Assembly: GCA_036825435.1 (NCBI GenBank)
Contig: DAISYG010000039.1
Location: 1 to 17,955, forward strand
DNA: 17,955 nucleotides
From: UBA931 sp036825435
GTDB taxonomy: Bacteria > Pseudomonadota > Gammaproteobacteria > Burkholderiales > Casimicrobiaceae
Direction of reading: 5' to 3'
In this document: piece after piece, positions 1-6,803 of the stretch
How the letters are laid out: each line of letters opens with the position of its first letter
Position numbering within the stretch: position 1 is the first letter of the stretch
Translations under genes and position numbers: made by a program
The notes under the pieces: model-generated
Database searches by the model: none
What the model was told of the DNA's origin: nothing
What the model saw: only the letters and a program-made list of their open reading frames with translations

Positions 1-2
1 TG

Positions 3-251
3 CGCCTGAAGAACCCGATCAAGGAAGTCCTTTACTTCGACAATGACCACCTCGGCACGCCACAACGGTTGATCGACAAGACCGGCAAGATCAGGTGGCA
101 GAGCAACACCGATGCGTGGGGGAAGCAGAGGTCAGATGTCAGGAATCAGGGATCAGATAAAAGCGCAAACAGAAGTGGCCCCGGTTTTTCAGACAGTTTT
201 TTAGAATATTTAGGTGAAACCTTCATTTTCGAACTTACTGGTTATCTCTGA
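3..251 (+). pseudogene. Rhs/YD-repeat core protein, 3' remnant (partial at the window edge)
   Basis: The frame is open from the left edge and reads DNDHLGTPQRLIDKTGKIRW and then DAWG. This matches the conserved end of Rhs and YD-repeat shell proteins (HLGTP...D..G...W...Y.A.G). Such proteins are large secreted or surface toxin carriers. The homology stops near base 128, where the reading frame enters a degenerate repeat at 129-160, and the last 40 or so residues (to the stop at 249-251) resemble nothing. A normal Rhs protein would continue through its core-ending motif into a variable toxin tip, and none of that is present. I therefore read this as a truncated, decayed end. The upstream part lies outside the window, so I cannot say whether the rest is intact or whether it is a displaced orphan fragment. 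Confidence 0.7.
129..160. repeat. degenerate short repeat with TCAG units
   Basis: A run of imperfect TCAG/ATCAGG-like units (GGTCAGATGTCAGGAATCAG and onward) sits exactly where the Rhs homology ends. A looser run of the same flavour occurs at 17853-17883. Such degenerate strings are common dispersed filler in proteobacterial genomes. I see no transposase or clean target duplication here. Confidence 0.45.
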
Positions 252-259
252 TGGACCTA

Positions 260-1522
260 TCACAGCGTAAATACATCGCTGAGTTTTTTCTCAATCGCAA
301 TATTCTTCAACCGCACATATTGAGGCACGCCATTTTTGAACGGAGGCGGCGCTTCGCCACGAATCAGCGGCGTCAGATAGGTGCGTGCTTTTTCGGTGAT
401 ACCGAAACCGTCGCGGGTGATGTACGAGCGTGGCAGCTTTTTTTCTTTGTTGGCAATTTTGCTTAACGGTGCGGCTTCGATTTTCCAACGGTATGGCGAA
501 TCCGATGAGCGAATGATAGCGGGCATTACAGCGTTGTGCCCGGCAAGAGCAAATTGCACCGCTGCTTTGCCGACAGCGTATGATTGCTCAAGATCAGTTT
601 TCGATGCAAGGTGACGCGCAGCGCGTTGTAGATAATCGGCAACCGCCCAGTGGTATTTGTAATTCAGCTTGTCGCGAATCAGTTGCGCAATCTGTGGGCC
701 GACGCCACCGAGTTGTGCATGACCAAACGCATCGCGCGTACCGGCGTCTGCCATCAATTTACCGTCTACGTTGAGCAATCCCTCGGAAACGCCGACACAG
801 CAATAACCGAAGCGCTCGGTTTTTTCGCGCACCGCATTGAGAAAGCGCGCTTCATCAAAAGCAATTTCCGGGAAGAGCAGCACCAGCGGGATCGGTGTTT
901 CTTTGTCTTCGGCAAGACCGACGGCAGCGGTGATCCAACCCGCATGCCGCCCCATGACTTCAAGAACGAATATTTTGGTGGAGGTTTTCGCCATTGACGC
1001 AACATCGAACGCCGCCTCGCGCATTGATGTCGCCACATATTTGGCGACTGAACCAAAGCCAGGGCAATTATCGGTGAGCACCAAATCATTATCGACGGTT
1101 TTGGGAACGTGGATTGCCTGTAAAGGGTAGCCCAGTTTTTGAGCAATTTGCGAAACTTTCAAACAAGTGTCCGCTGAATCATTACCGCCGTTATAGAAAA
1201 AATAACCGATATCATGGGCGCGGAACACGTCGATCAAACGTTCGTATTGCGCACGCGATTCCTCAAGGCTTTTCAGTTTGTATCGGCACGAGCCGAATGC
1301 GCCTGACGGTGTGTGCTTCAACGCCGCAATTGATGCCGCGCTTTCACGCGAGGTGTCGATCAAATCTTCAGTTAAAGCGCCGATGATGCCATTGCGTCCG
1401 GCAAGGACTTTGCCGATTCTATTTTTATGTTGGCGCGCAGTTTCGATGACGCCTGCGGCACTGGCATTGATGACGGCAGTGACGCCGCCTGATTGTGCAT
1501 AAAAAGCGTTGCGTTTTTCCAT
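260..1522 (-). CDS. pfp: pyrophosphate-dependent 6-phosphofructokinase
   Basis: A 420-residue PfkA-superfamily enzyme that phosphorylates fructose 6-phosphate to fructose 1,6-bisphosphate in glycolysis. The N-terminus has the PPi/ATP phosphate loop (YAQSGGVTAVINA, about residues 8-20). GGNDS at 112-116 has Asp where ATP enzymes have the Gly of GGDG. PKTVDNDL at 140-147 has the Lys that is diagnostic of PPi-type enzymes, and its Asp pair includes the catalytic base. MGRHAGW at 190-196 binds fructose 6-phosphate. PPi enzymes are reversible, so they can serve gluconeogenesis as well and recover energy from pyrophosphate. The start is the first ATG before the conserved MEKRNAFYAQSGG. The leader is AT-rich and has no clear Shine-Dalgarno. 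The gene lies 177 bases downstream of the glycosyltransferase, across repeats, and probably has its own promoter. Confidence 0.93.
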   Translation of the reverse strand: MEKRNAFYAQSGGVTAVINASAAGVIETARQHKNRIGKVLAGRNGIIGALTEDLIDTSRESAASIAALKHTPSGAFGSCRYKLKSLEESRAQYERLIDVFRAHDIGYFFYNGGNDSADTCLKVSQIAQKLGYPLQAIHVPKTVDNDLVLTDNCPGFGSVAKYVATSMREAAFDVASMAKTSTKIFVLEVMGRHAGWITAAVGLAEDKETPIPLVLLFPEIAFDEARFLNAVREKTERFGYCCVGVSEGLLNVDGKLMADAGTRDAFGHAQLGGVGPQIAQLIRDKLNYKYHWAVADYLQRAARHLASKTDLEQSYAVGKAAVQFALAGHNAVMPAIIRSSDSPYRWKIEAAPLSKIANKEKKLPRSYITRDGFGITEKARTYLTPLIRGEAPPPFKNGVPQYVRLKNIAIEKKLSDVFTL

Positions 1523-1590
1523 GGTAAATTAAATATAATCAAATTCTTAAATAATTGGACAGAATCGAAGCCTCTCTACTTTTGTGGCGT

Positions 1591-1615
1591 CATTCCCGCG
1601 CAGGCGGGAATCCAG
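1591..1615. repeat. dispersed palindromic repeat, dRS3-like (ATTCCCGC...GCGGGAAT)
   Basis: A perfect 8-bp inverted repeat, ATTCCCGC-GCAG-GCGGGAAT, flanked by C and CCAG. It lies between the glycosyltransferase and pfp. It resembles the widely dispersed ATTCCC-N8-GGGAAT elements known as dRS3 in Neisseria and found in many other proteobacteria. As RNA it would form a stable hairpin, but no U-tract follows on either strand, so a terminator role is not supported. Confidence 0.7.
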
Positions 1616-1650
1616 AAAATACGAGGCAGTGTTTTACTGGTTTCTTAAAA

Positions 1651-1692
1651 GCCCTCTCCCCCAATCCCTCTCCCGCAAGCGGGCGAGGGGGG
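1651..1692. repeat. GC-rich dispersed repeat, left copy (inverted relative to 17912-17955)
   Basis: This GCCCTCTCCC...CCCGCAAGCGGG element is the reverse complement of the sequence at the right edge of the window, with two mismatches over about 40 bases. A short palindrome (CCCGC-AA-GCGGG) lies inside it. It ends just before the glycosyltransferase stop codon at 1700-1702. It is a typical intergenic repeat of large proteobacterial genomes. Confidence 0.8.
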
Positions 1693-1699
1693 TACCTGT

Positions 1700-2776
1700 T
1701 CAAACTGCCGTATCGTGCAATGATGCGCGATTGATCTGTCCAAGCAGTCGCCGCGCCGGTGGATAATCGGGTTGCGCAGCCAATGCGTGTTCGACCATCG
1801 TTCTCGCTTGTTCGCGTTCGCCTTTTTCCAATAATAATTGTCCGAGGTTGCAGCAAAATGCAGGATCGTAAGGGCGGATTTGTGTTGCCAGCGTTTGCGT
1901 TGCCAACGCCGCATCAATGTCACCGCGCATGCGTTCGATCATCGCGCGCATGTTGAGTGCCCAAGGGTCATTGAAACTGATTGCCAACACTTCGTCGATT
2001 TTCTCCAGCGCTTGTGCGACATGTTGTTGCTGCGCCGCATTTGCAGCTTCCTGCAGCAAGGGTTCGGTGCGTGCGGTTAGCGCTTCACTCGCAGCACGCC
2101 ATTTGTCGTACACAATATCGCGAAAACGGACGAAACGATTGGGATCATGGTTGCGCCCGCCCGCCGTTCCCGATGAACCGCTATCGACATACCAAAGGAA
2201 GGTTTGCAGCGGTTCGAAATGAAAGCGCGTGTGTTGCGCGCATTGCAGTAGAAAATCCCAGTCTTCGTGAATTTCCAGCGCAGCGTCGAATGAACAGCCT
2301 GCCGTAATGAGTTGGCGAGAAATCAACGCGCTTGATAAATGAATGAAGTTGCGCAGGTAAAGCTCTGCCAACGCTGCGGGTTGTCCATACGATTCGCGAC
2401 GACCATCGGCAAAAACAGCCTGCGCCAGCGAATGCACAACGTGTGCACCATCGGCGCGTGCGGTGGCATCAATCAAACCGGCGATGTGTTCGGGCAGGAA
2501 TTCGTCGTCGTCATCGAGAAACGTGAACCACGCGCCGCTTGCCGCTTGCACACCGAGGTTGGCGGCTTCGGGTCGCGACAACGGTTTGTCCGATGCGATG
2601 AAACGCAACGGAAAAGCGCCGACTGTTTCCGGTTGCGGCGGATGTTCCGCACCACTGGCGGCAACCACCAGCACTTCAATGTCCGGATATGTTTGCGCGG
2701 CGAGCGACGCCAACGCGGTATCCAGCCCCGGACGCGCCATGCTGCGGATGATGATGGAAACGCGTGGTGCGGTCAT
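1700..2776 (-). CDS. family 2 glycosyltransferase with C-terminal TPR repeats
   Basis: A 358-residue protein without membrane segments. Residues 4-100 form a GT-A nucleotide-sugar domain: VSIIIRS at the start, a DDDD metal-binding cluster at 88-91 (FLDDDDEF), and a candidate catalytic acid pair in EIHEDWDF (171-172). Residues about 243-348 read as three TPR-like helical pairs (PWALNMRAMIERMRGDIDAA, then PAFCCNLGQLLLEKGEREQA). The likely role is sugar transfer to a surface glycan or protein, with the TPRs binding a partner. Donor and acceptor cannot be read from the sequence. The start has an excellent ribosome site, AAGGAG, 7 bases upstream. The adk stop TAA overlaps that site, so translation is probably coupled to adk. 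It is not a standard member of the adk neighbourhood, so it may be an accessory insertion into the operon end. Confidence 0.82.
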   Translation of the reverse strand: MTAPRVSIIIRSMARPGLDTALASLAAQTYPDIEVLVVAASGAEHPPQPETVGAFPLRFIASDKPLSRPEAANLGVQAASGAWFTFLDDDDEFLPEHIAGLIDATARADGAHVVHSLAQAVFADGRRESYGQPAALAELYLRNFIHLSSALISRQLITAGCSFDAALEIHEDWDFLLQCAQHTRFHFEPLQTFLWYVDSGSSGTAGGRNHDPNRFVRFRDIVYDKWRAASEALTARTEPLLQEAANAAQQQHVAQALEKIDEVLAISFNDPWALNMRAMIERMRGDIDAALATQTLATQIRPYDPAFCCNLGQLLLEKGEREQARTMVEHALAAQPDYPPARRLLGQINRASLHDTAV

Positions 2777-2781
2777 GGTCG

Positions 2782-2788
2782 CTCCTTA
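2782..2788 (-). promoter_or_regulatory. Shine-Dalgarno overlapping the adk stop codon (TAAGGAG)
   Basis: On the minus strand the adk stop TAA is the first part of TAAGGAG, 7 bases before the glycosyltransferase ATG. The arrangement fixes that start and suggests ribosomes ending adk can reinitiate on the next gene. Confidence 0.75.
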
Positions 2789-3436
2789 TGATCGTAATGC
2801 GGCGAGGCAGGCTTCACGAATGGCATCCACCGAACCAACGCCTTCAACTTTACGGTATTTCGGAAGACCGGTTGTCGCCGCGAGCTTTTGATAATAATCA
2901 ATCAGTGGTGCGGTTTGTTCGTGATAGACGGCGAGACGTTTGCGCACTGTTTCTTCCCGATCATCATCACGCTGCACCAGTGGCTCGCCGCTAACGTCGT
3001 CGATGTCTTCCTGTTTGGACGGGTTGAATTTGATGTGATAAGTGCGCCCCGATGCCGGGTGCACACGACGACCGCTCATACGTTCGATAATCGCCTCGTT
3101 TGGCACGGCGATTTCCAGCACGTAATCCAGAGAAATATTAGCTTCCTGAAGCGCATCCGCCTGCGCGATGGTGCGCGGAAAACCATCGAACAGATAACCT
3201 TTTTCACAGTCTTTTTCTTTCAGTCGTTCGCGAACGATACCGATAATGATGTCGTCCGAAACCAAACCGCCGCTGTCCATCACTTTTTTGGCCGCGATGC
3301 CGAGCGGCGTTTGTGCTTTGACCGCAGCGCGCAGCATATCACCCGTGGAAATCTGCGGGATGCCGAACGCTTCCTTGATAAAACCTGCCTGAGTTCCTTT
3401 ACCCGCGCCGGGCGGGCCCAACAAAATAAGACGCAT
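2786..3436 (-). CDS. adk: adenylate kinase
   Basis: A cytosolic enzyme of 216 residues, standard for the long bacterial form, interconverting ATP + AMP and 2 ADP. Visible motifs are the P-loop GPPGAGKGT (7-15), the AMP-binding STGDMLR (30-36), DGFPRT (84-89) and a full-length LID (about 122-159). The LID has R-R-V-H-P-A-S-G and no cysteines, so it is the non-zinc type stabilised by hydrogen bonds. A strong AGGAAAGGA ribosome site sits 8 bases upstream of the ATG. The gene follows kdsB after a 239-base spacer and precedes the glycosyltransferase by 9 bases. Identification is unambiguous. Confidence 0.98.
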   Translation of the reverse strand: MRLILLGPPGAGKGTQAGFIKEAFGIPQISTGDMLRAAVKAQTPLGIAAKKVMDSGGLVSDDIIIGIVRERLKEKDCEKGYLFDGFPRTIAQADALQEANISLDYVLEIAVPNEAIIERMSGRRVHPASGRTYHIKFNPSKQEDIDDVSGEPLVQRDDDREETVRKRLAVYHEQTAPLIDYYQKLAATTGLPKYRKVEGVGSVDAIREACLAALRS

Positions 3437-3444
3437 TGCCTGAT

Positions 3445-3453
3445 TCCTTTCCT
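3445..3453 (-). promoter_or_regulatory. adk Shine-Dalgarno (AGGAAAGGA)
   Basis: A purine-rich match to the anti-SD, 8 bases before the adk ATG. It is the strongest ribosome site on the minus strand of this window and fits a highly expressed housekeeping enzyme. Confidence 0.7.
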
Positions 3454-3495
3454 AAAGCTTGTCCGCACTCGTGACATGAAACAGCGCTTCCCCTG

Positions 3496-3524
3496 ATTCT
3501 CTATGTTGGTAGGCGTGTGGTCAA
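3496..3524 (-). promoter_or_regulatory. candidate sigma-70 promoter for adk
   Basis: On the minus strand TTGACC (3519-3524) is followed after 17 bases by GAGAAT (3496-3501), which matches the -10 consensus at 4 of 6 positions. It lies about 59 bases before the adk ATG, in the only long gap between envelope genes and adk. A small hairpin, AAGCC-TGAT-GGCTT (3523-3536), touches the -35 element. This is a visual match only. Confidence 0.3.
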
Positions 3525-3675
3525 GCCATCAGGCTTAAAACGGTGCAAACATAATTCATGTTGCGTTGGATTTTCTTCAAAATGCTCGCTGACCTTCAAG
3601 CTAACGGCAGTTTTCGTCGAATCTCTTCTTATCAGGTTTGCGCTTGCCGAGTTTTTAAAAGCTGCGAGTGAAGCT

Positions 3676-4455
3676 TTAATCTTCTTGATACATCTGCCGC
3701 AAAAGCATGTCGTTAGCCTTCTGCAAATCTTCCTCGGTATCAATGCCGGGCGCCAGCGCTTCTTGAGTGACCAGCACGCTGATGCGGTAGCCGTGCCACA
3801 GTGCGCGCAGTTGTTCCAGCCTTTCGATGCGCTCGGTGGGCGCGGGTTCCAGTGTGGGAAACAGACGCAGAAACGAAGAGCGATAGGCGTAAATGCCGCA
3901 GTGGCAGTACGGCAAATGTTCGTTGGGGTAGGCAGAAAGCCAATCGTCGGCGTTGGCATTGCGGGCGAACGGGATTGGCGCACGGCTGAAATACGATGCG
4001 TAGTTCCAGCGATCAAGCACGACTTTGACGATGTTCGGGTTTTCGAAATCTTTGCGTTCACGAATTGGGTGGCAGACGGTCGCCATTGCGGCGTCTTCGT
4101 GCATCATCAATTCTTCCGCCACTTGGTCGATCAGCGTTGGCGGGATGAACGGTTCATCACCTTGAACGTTGACGATCACGTAGTTGTCCGGCAAGCCGAG
4201 TTGGTCGATTGCTTCGGCAATGCGGTCGGTGCCTGAAAGGTGGTCGGCACGCGTCATCACGGTTTCAATATCTGCAGCACGCGCGACTTTGGCAATGCGT
4301 TCATCGTCAGTAGCGATCACAACGCGCGATGATTGGCTCAGTCGCGCCTGTTCGGCAACGCGCACGATCATCGGCGTACCGGCAACATCAAGCAATGGTT
4401 TTCCTGGTAAACGTTCAGAGGCGTAGCGGGCGGGGATGATGGTGACAAAGGACAC
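3676..4455 (-). CDS. kdsB: 3-deoxy-manno-octulosonate cytidylyltransferase (CMP-Kdo synthetase)
   Basis: A 259-residue cytosolic enzyme activating Kdo with CTP to give CMP-Kdo, the donor for lipopolysaccharide inner core. Visible motifs are the nucleotide loop IPARYASERLPGKPL (7-21), SGTDR (74-78), QGDEP with the Mg-binding Asp at 100, RAPIPFAR (158-165), GIYAYR (187-192), ERLEQLRAL (211-219) and the C-terminal GIDTEEDL (237-244). Length matches the family. The start codon is GTG, fixed by GAGGTGA just upstream, which itself contains the stop codon of the Trm112-like gene, so the two are translationally coupled. It works downstream of lpxK, two genes upstream, in lipid A/Kdo assembly. Confidence 0.97.
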   Translation of the reverse strand: MSFVTIIPARYASERLPGKPLLDVAGTPMIVRVAEQARLSQSSRVVIATDDERIAKVARAADIETVMTRADHLSGTDRIAEAIDQLGLPDNYVIVNVQGDEPFIPPTLIDQVAEELMMHEDAAMATVCHPIRERKDFENPNIVKVVLDRWNYASYFSRAPIPFARNANADDWLSAYPNEHLPYCHCGIYAYRSSFLRLFPTLEPAPTERIERLEQLRALWHGYRISVLVTQEALAPGIDTEEDLQKANDMLLRQMYQED

Positions 4456-4458
4456 AGA

Positions 4459-4465
4459 TCACCTC
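4459..4465 (-). promoter_or_regulatory. Shine-Dalgarno of kdsB containing the upstream stop codon
   Basis: GAGGTGA on the minus strand includes the TGA of the Trm112-like gene and stands 3 bases before the GTG start of kdsB. It decides the GTG start and indicates translational coupling. Confidence 0.65.
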
Positions 4466-4686
4466 AAATCATCGGGTTTGTAGCGATGACGGTAATCCGC
4501 TGCTTCGTCATCACTGAGCGCACGCGCTTCATCTTCGAGCATCACCGGCACACCGTCGCGCACGGGATAGGCGAGCTTGGCGGCGACCGAAATCAGTTCA
4601 TTGCGTTCACGATCGAACGCCAGTGGACCGCGGGTGACCGGGCACACCAGAAGCTCAAGCAGTTTTGGATTTATTTTTTTTGGCAT
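4459..4686 (-). CDS. ycaR: Trm112-like small protein (YcaR/UPF0434 family)
   Basis: A 75-residue protein matching the YcaR/Trm112 fold: LLELLVCP at 9-16, then LAYPVRDGVPVMLEDEAR (38-55), the family signature. Zinc-binding relatives have CPxC near residue 15. Here it is CPVT and no second cysteine pair exists, so zinc binding is not expected. Eukaryotic Trm112 activates methyltransferases. The bacterial role is unproven, although the gene is regularly found between lpxK and kdsB as here. The first 32 bases overlap the end of lpxK in another frame, across an A8 run. The tail after residue 60 is longer than in the 60-residue E. coli protein. No strong ribosome site precedes the ATG, suggesting translation is coupled to lpxK. 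Confidence 0.9.
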   Translation of the reverse strand: MPKKINPKLLELLVCPVTRGPLAFDRERNELISVAAKLAYPVRDGVPVMLEDEARALSDDEAADYRHRYKPDDLR

Positions 4687-5704
4687 GGCGCAATTTCACA
4701 TCGATAAGATGGAGTAGCGGTGGCGCGATCTCGCTGGTGACCGGCAAATACCAACAACGATCATCGGCAAACGCGCGACATTTCACCGCGTCCTTTTCCG
4801 TCATGATAACCCAACGCGCATCCGGTAGTGCAAGATCGTTGGCGGTAAATGGAAAATGGTCGGCAAACGCGTGTGGTTCGATGTGAATGCCTGCGCAGTA
4901 AAACATTTGAAAAAAACGTTCGGGATTACCAATGCCCGCGATGGCGTGGATATGATTTTCGTCGATCAACGCGGTCAATGGCATGGTGTTTTCCGGCTGG
5001 TTGATCTGATGCAGCGTGTCGGCGCGCAAAGTTTGCCGGAACACCGGCGGCTGATATTGCGGCAATGGAGTTGTGCTGTCGATGTCCGTCAATACCACGG
5101 CAGAAACCTGTGCCAGACGTGAAGGTCGCTCGCGTAGTGGCCCGGACGGCAATGTCAAACCATTACCCAAGCGACGCATGCCATCAAGCATGGCAATTTC
5201 CATTGTGCGCGCCAAGCGGTAGTGCTGCATGCCATCGTCGGAAATGATGACGTTCACTTCAGGGTATGTTTTCAGCAAAAGCTCGCCTGCCGCAACACGG
5301 TTGCGGCCGATGGCCATTGGTGTATCGGTGCGCGCGATTTGCATGGCCTCGTCGCCAACTTCGTTGGGATTGCTCTCGGCGGTTACACACGCAATTTCAT
5401 GGCGGGCGCTGACGCTACCACCATAACCGCGGCTGATAACGCCGGGCGTGAAGCCGCGCGCGCGCAACGCTTTCACAAGCGCGATTACAAAAGGTGTTTT
5501 GCCGGTGCCGCCGACCGTCACGTTACCGACAACGATAACGGGGACGGCGAGTGTTTCGCTGCGCAGAAAACCGTGGCGATACAACGAGGCACGGATTTCA
5601 ACAACAACGCTGTACAGAATGGAAAACGGCAGTAGCACATAAGCCAGCCAAGTCGGGCGCGGACGATACCAGTGTTCGACAAGCAAACGCGCAAGCCAGC
5701 TCAT
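4655..5704 (-). CDS. lpxK: tetraacyldisaccharide 4'-kinase
   Basis: A 349-residue inner-membrane-associated kinase that phosphorylates the 4' position of the lipid A precursor tetraacyldisaccharide 1-phosphate. The N-terminal hydrophobic stretch at about 19-36 (WLAYVLLPFSILYSVVVE) is the usual membrane anchor. The P-loop is GGTGKT within GNVTVGGTGKTP (60-71). SRGYG is at 91-95 and DDGMQH at 156-161, and a TEKD element lies in the C-terminal part, all typical. The start ATG overlaps the exbD stop by four bases (ATGA). The C-terminus (KKNKSKTA) overlaps the next gene by 32 bases. Its placement after exbBD and before kdsB is a recurrent beta- and gamma-proteobacterial arrangement. Confidence 0.97.
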   Translation of the reverse strand: MSWLARLLVEHWYRPRPTWLAYVLLPFSILYSVVVEIRASLYRHGFLRSETLAVPVIVVGNVTVGGTGKTPFVIALVKALRARGFTPGVISRGYGGSVSARHEIACVTAESNPNEVGDEAMQIARTDTPMAIGRNRVAAGELLLKTYPEVNVIISDDGMQHYRLARTMEIAMLDGMRRLGNGLTLPSGPLRERPSRLAQVSAVVLTDIDSTTPLPQYQPPVFRQTLRADTLHQINQPENTMPLTALIDENHIHAIAGIGNPERFFQMFYCAGIHIEPHAFADHFPFTANDLALPDARWVIMTEKDAVKCRAFADDRCWYLPVTSEIAPPLLHLIDVKLRHAKKNKSKTA

Positions 5705-6123
5705 TCGGGAATCGGTTCGTTGGTGGCGAAAGTCAAGTGGGTGATGTTGGCAACACGCGCTGCTTCCATCACGCGAATCACGGATTGGTGGGTGGCGTTG
5801 GCGTCGGCGTTGATGATGACGATCGGCTCTTCGACATCGCCGGCGGCGTCGCGCAGCGTCGCGGCAAAGTCATCGACGGACGAAAAACGAAACACCTGTC
5901 CGTTGATGGCGTAGTTGCCTTCCGAGTCAACACCGACGTTGATTTCCTGCGGACGATTGTCCATTTGTTCCGCGCTTGCTTCGGGCAGCGTGATCTGCAA
6001 TTCGCGAATACGCTGATAAGTGGTGGTGACCATCAGAAAAATCAAAATCACGAGCAGTACATCGATCAACGGAATGAAGTTGATCTCGGGTTCATCACGC
6101 ATTCGGTAGCCGCGCAGGTTCAT
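5701..6123 (-). CDS. exbD: ExbD/TolR-type proton-channel subunit
   Basis: A 140-residue protein with a short cytoplasmic N-terminus, one membrane helix (about 15-35, INFIPLIDVLLVILIFLMVT) and a periplasmic domain. The helix carries the essential proton-carrying Asp at residue 21. With ExbB it uses proton flow to energise TonB- or Tol-like partners at the outer membrane. No tonB or receptor is in the window, so the partner is unknown. The start chosen is the ATG after a GAGAAAGA purine stretch, 11 bases beyond the exbB stop. An internal ATG at residue 8 is possible. It overlaps lpxK by four bases. Confidence 0.94.
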   Translation of the reverse strand: MNLRGYRMRDEPEINFIPLIDVLLVILIFLMVTTTYQRIRELQITLPEASAEQMDNRPQEINVGVDSEGNYAINGQVFRFSSVDDFAATLRDAAGDVEEPIVIINADANATHQSVIRVMEAARVANITHLTFATNEPIPE

Positions 6124-6134
6124 GATCTTTCTCG

Positions 6135-6737
6135 TTAGCGTGTGTTCTGGACGGCATCAACCAGACGAATCGCTTCGCGCTCCATTTCCACGATGTACGA
6201 TTCCACCAGCGCGCGAAAGTGCCGATAGAAAATCATGCACGGCACGGCGATCATCAAACCGAACGCGGTGTTGTACAGCGCGACGGAAATACCGTGTGCC
6301 AATTGTGCCGGGTTAGTACCGGTTGCTGTGGTTGACGCGAAAATTTCGATCATGCCGACGACGGTGCCGAACAAGCCGAGCAACGGCGCCATCGCGGCAA
6401 TGGTGCCGAGTGTGGTCAAAAAACGATCAAGGCGGTGGGTGACGACGCGCCCGACTTCTTCGATCGCTTCTTTCATCACCACGCGCGGCGATTGCGCATT
6501 GGCAAGACCGGCGGCGATGATTTGTCCCAGTGGACCGCGCTGCGCAGTTTTGGTGAGCAGCTCGGTGCTCAAACCCTTTTGGCGGAATTCGGCAAGCACT
6601 TCATCGACCAGCCCCTTGGGAATGATCGCAGAACGGCGCAACGCCCAGAAGCGTTCGATGATAATAGGTACGGCGATGACCGATGCGATGATCAAAAACC
6701 AGATCGGCCACCCTGCTGCTTGAATGATATCCCACAC
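6135..6737 (-). CDS. exbB: ExbB/TolQ-type proton-channel subunit
   Basis: A 200-residue MotA/TolQ/ExbB-family protein with three membrane helices: about 11-30, 110-133 (containing the signature GLFGTVVGMI at 121-130) and 152-172. The cytoplasmic loop lies between the first and second helices. It forms the pentameric channel around ExbD and converts proton-motive force into mechanical work. The start codon is GTG, supported by a very good CAGGAG ribosome site 7 bases upstream. It sits 66 bases after spoT and 11 before exbD. The presence of lpxK next suggests an envelope-maintenance operon rather than an iron-uptake one, since no Fur-like box or receptor is seen. Confidence 0.95.
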   Translation of the reverse strand: MWDIIQAAGWPIWFLIIASVIAVPIIIERFWALRRSAIIPKGLVDEVLAEFRQKGLSTELLTKTAQRGPLGQIIAAGLANAQSPRVVMKEAIEEVGRVVTHRLDRFLTTLGTIAAMAPLLGLFGTVVGMIEIFASTTATGTNPAQLAHGISVALYNTAFGLMIAVPCMIFYRHFRALVESYIVEMEREAIRLVDAVQNTR

Positions 6738-6744
6738 AAAAGTT

Positions 6745-6750
6745 CTCCTG
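6745..6750 (-). promoter_or_regulatory. Shine-Dalgarno fixing the GTG start of exbB
   Basis: CAGGAG on the minus strand, 7 bases before GTG at 6735-6737. No competing in-frame ATG fits the family N-terminus. Confidence 0.7.
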
Positions 6751-6803
6751 AACGTCGCTCGTCAATCGACCAAAGCAAAAAAGTCGGCGTCAATTATAAC
6801 GTG

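Noticed and set aside
1591..1692. Terminator or CRISPR-like structure from the palindromes between pfp and the glycosyltransferase
   Set aside because: There are single copies of different dispersed elements with no regular spacing and no U-tract after a stem.
3501..4061. Long open frame on the minus strand overlapping kdsB
   Set aside because: It is in another frame across most of kdsB, is rich in Arg/Ser/Pro/Cys as expected of an out-of-frame reading, and KdsB motifs clearly occupy the true frame.
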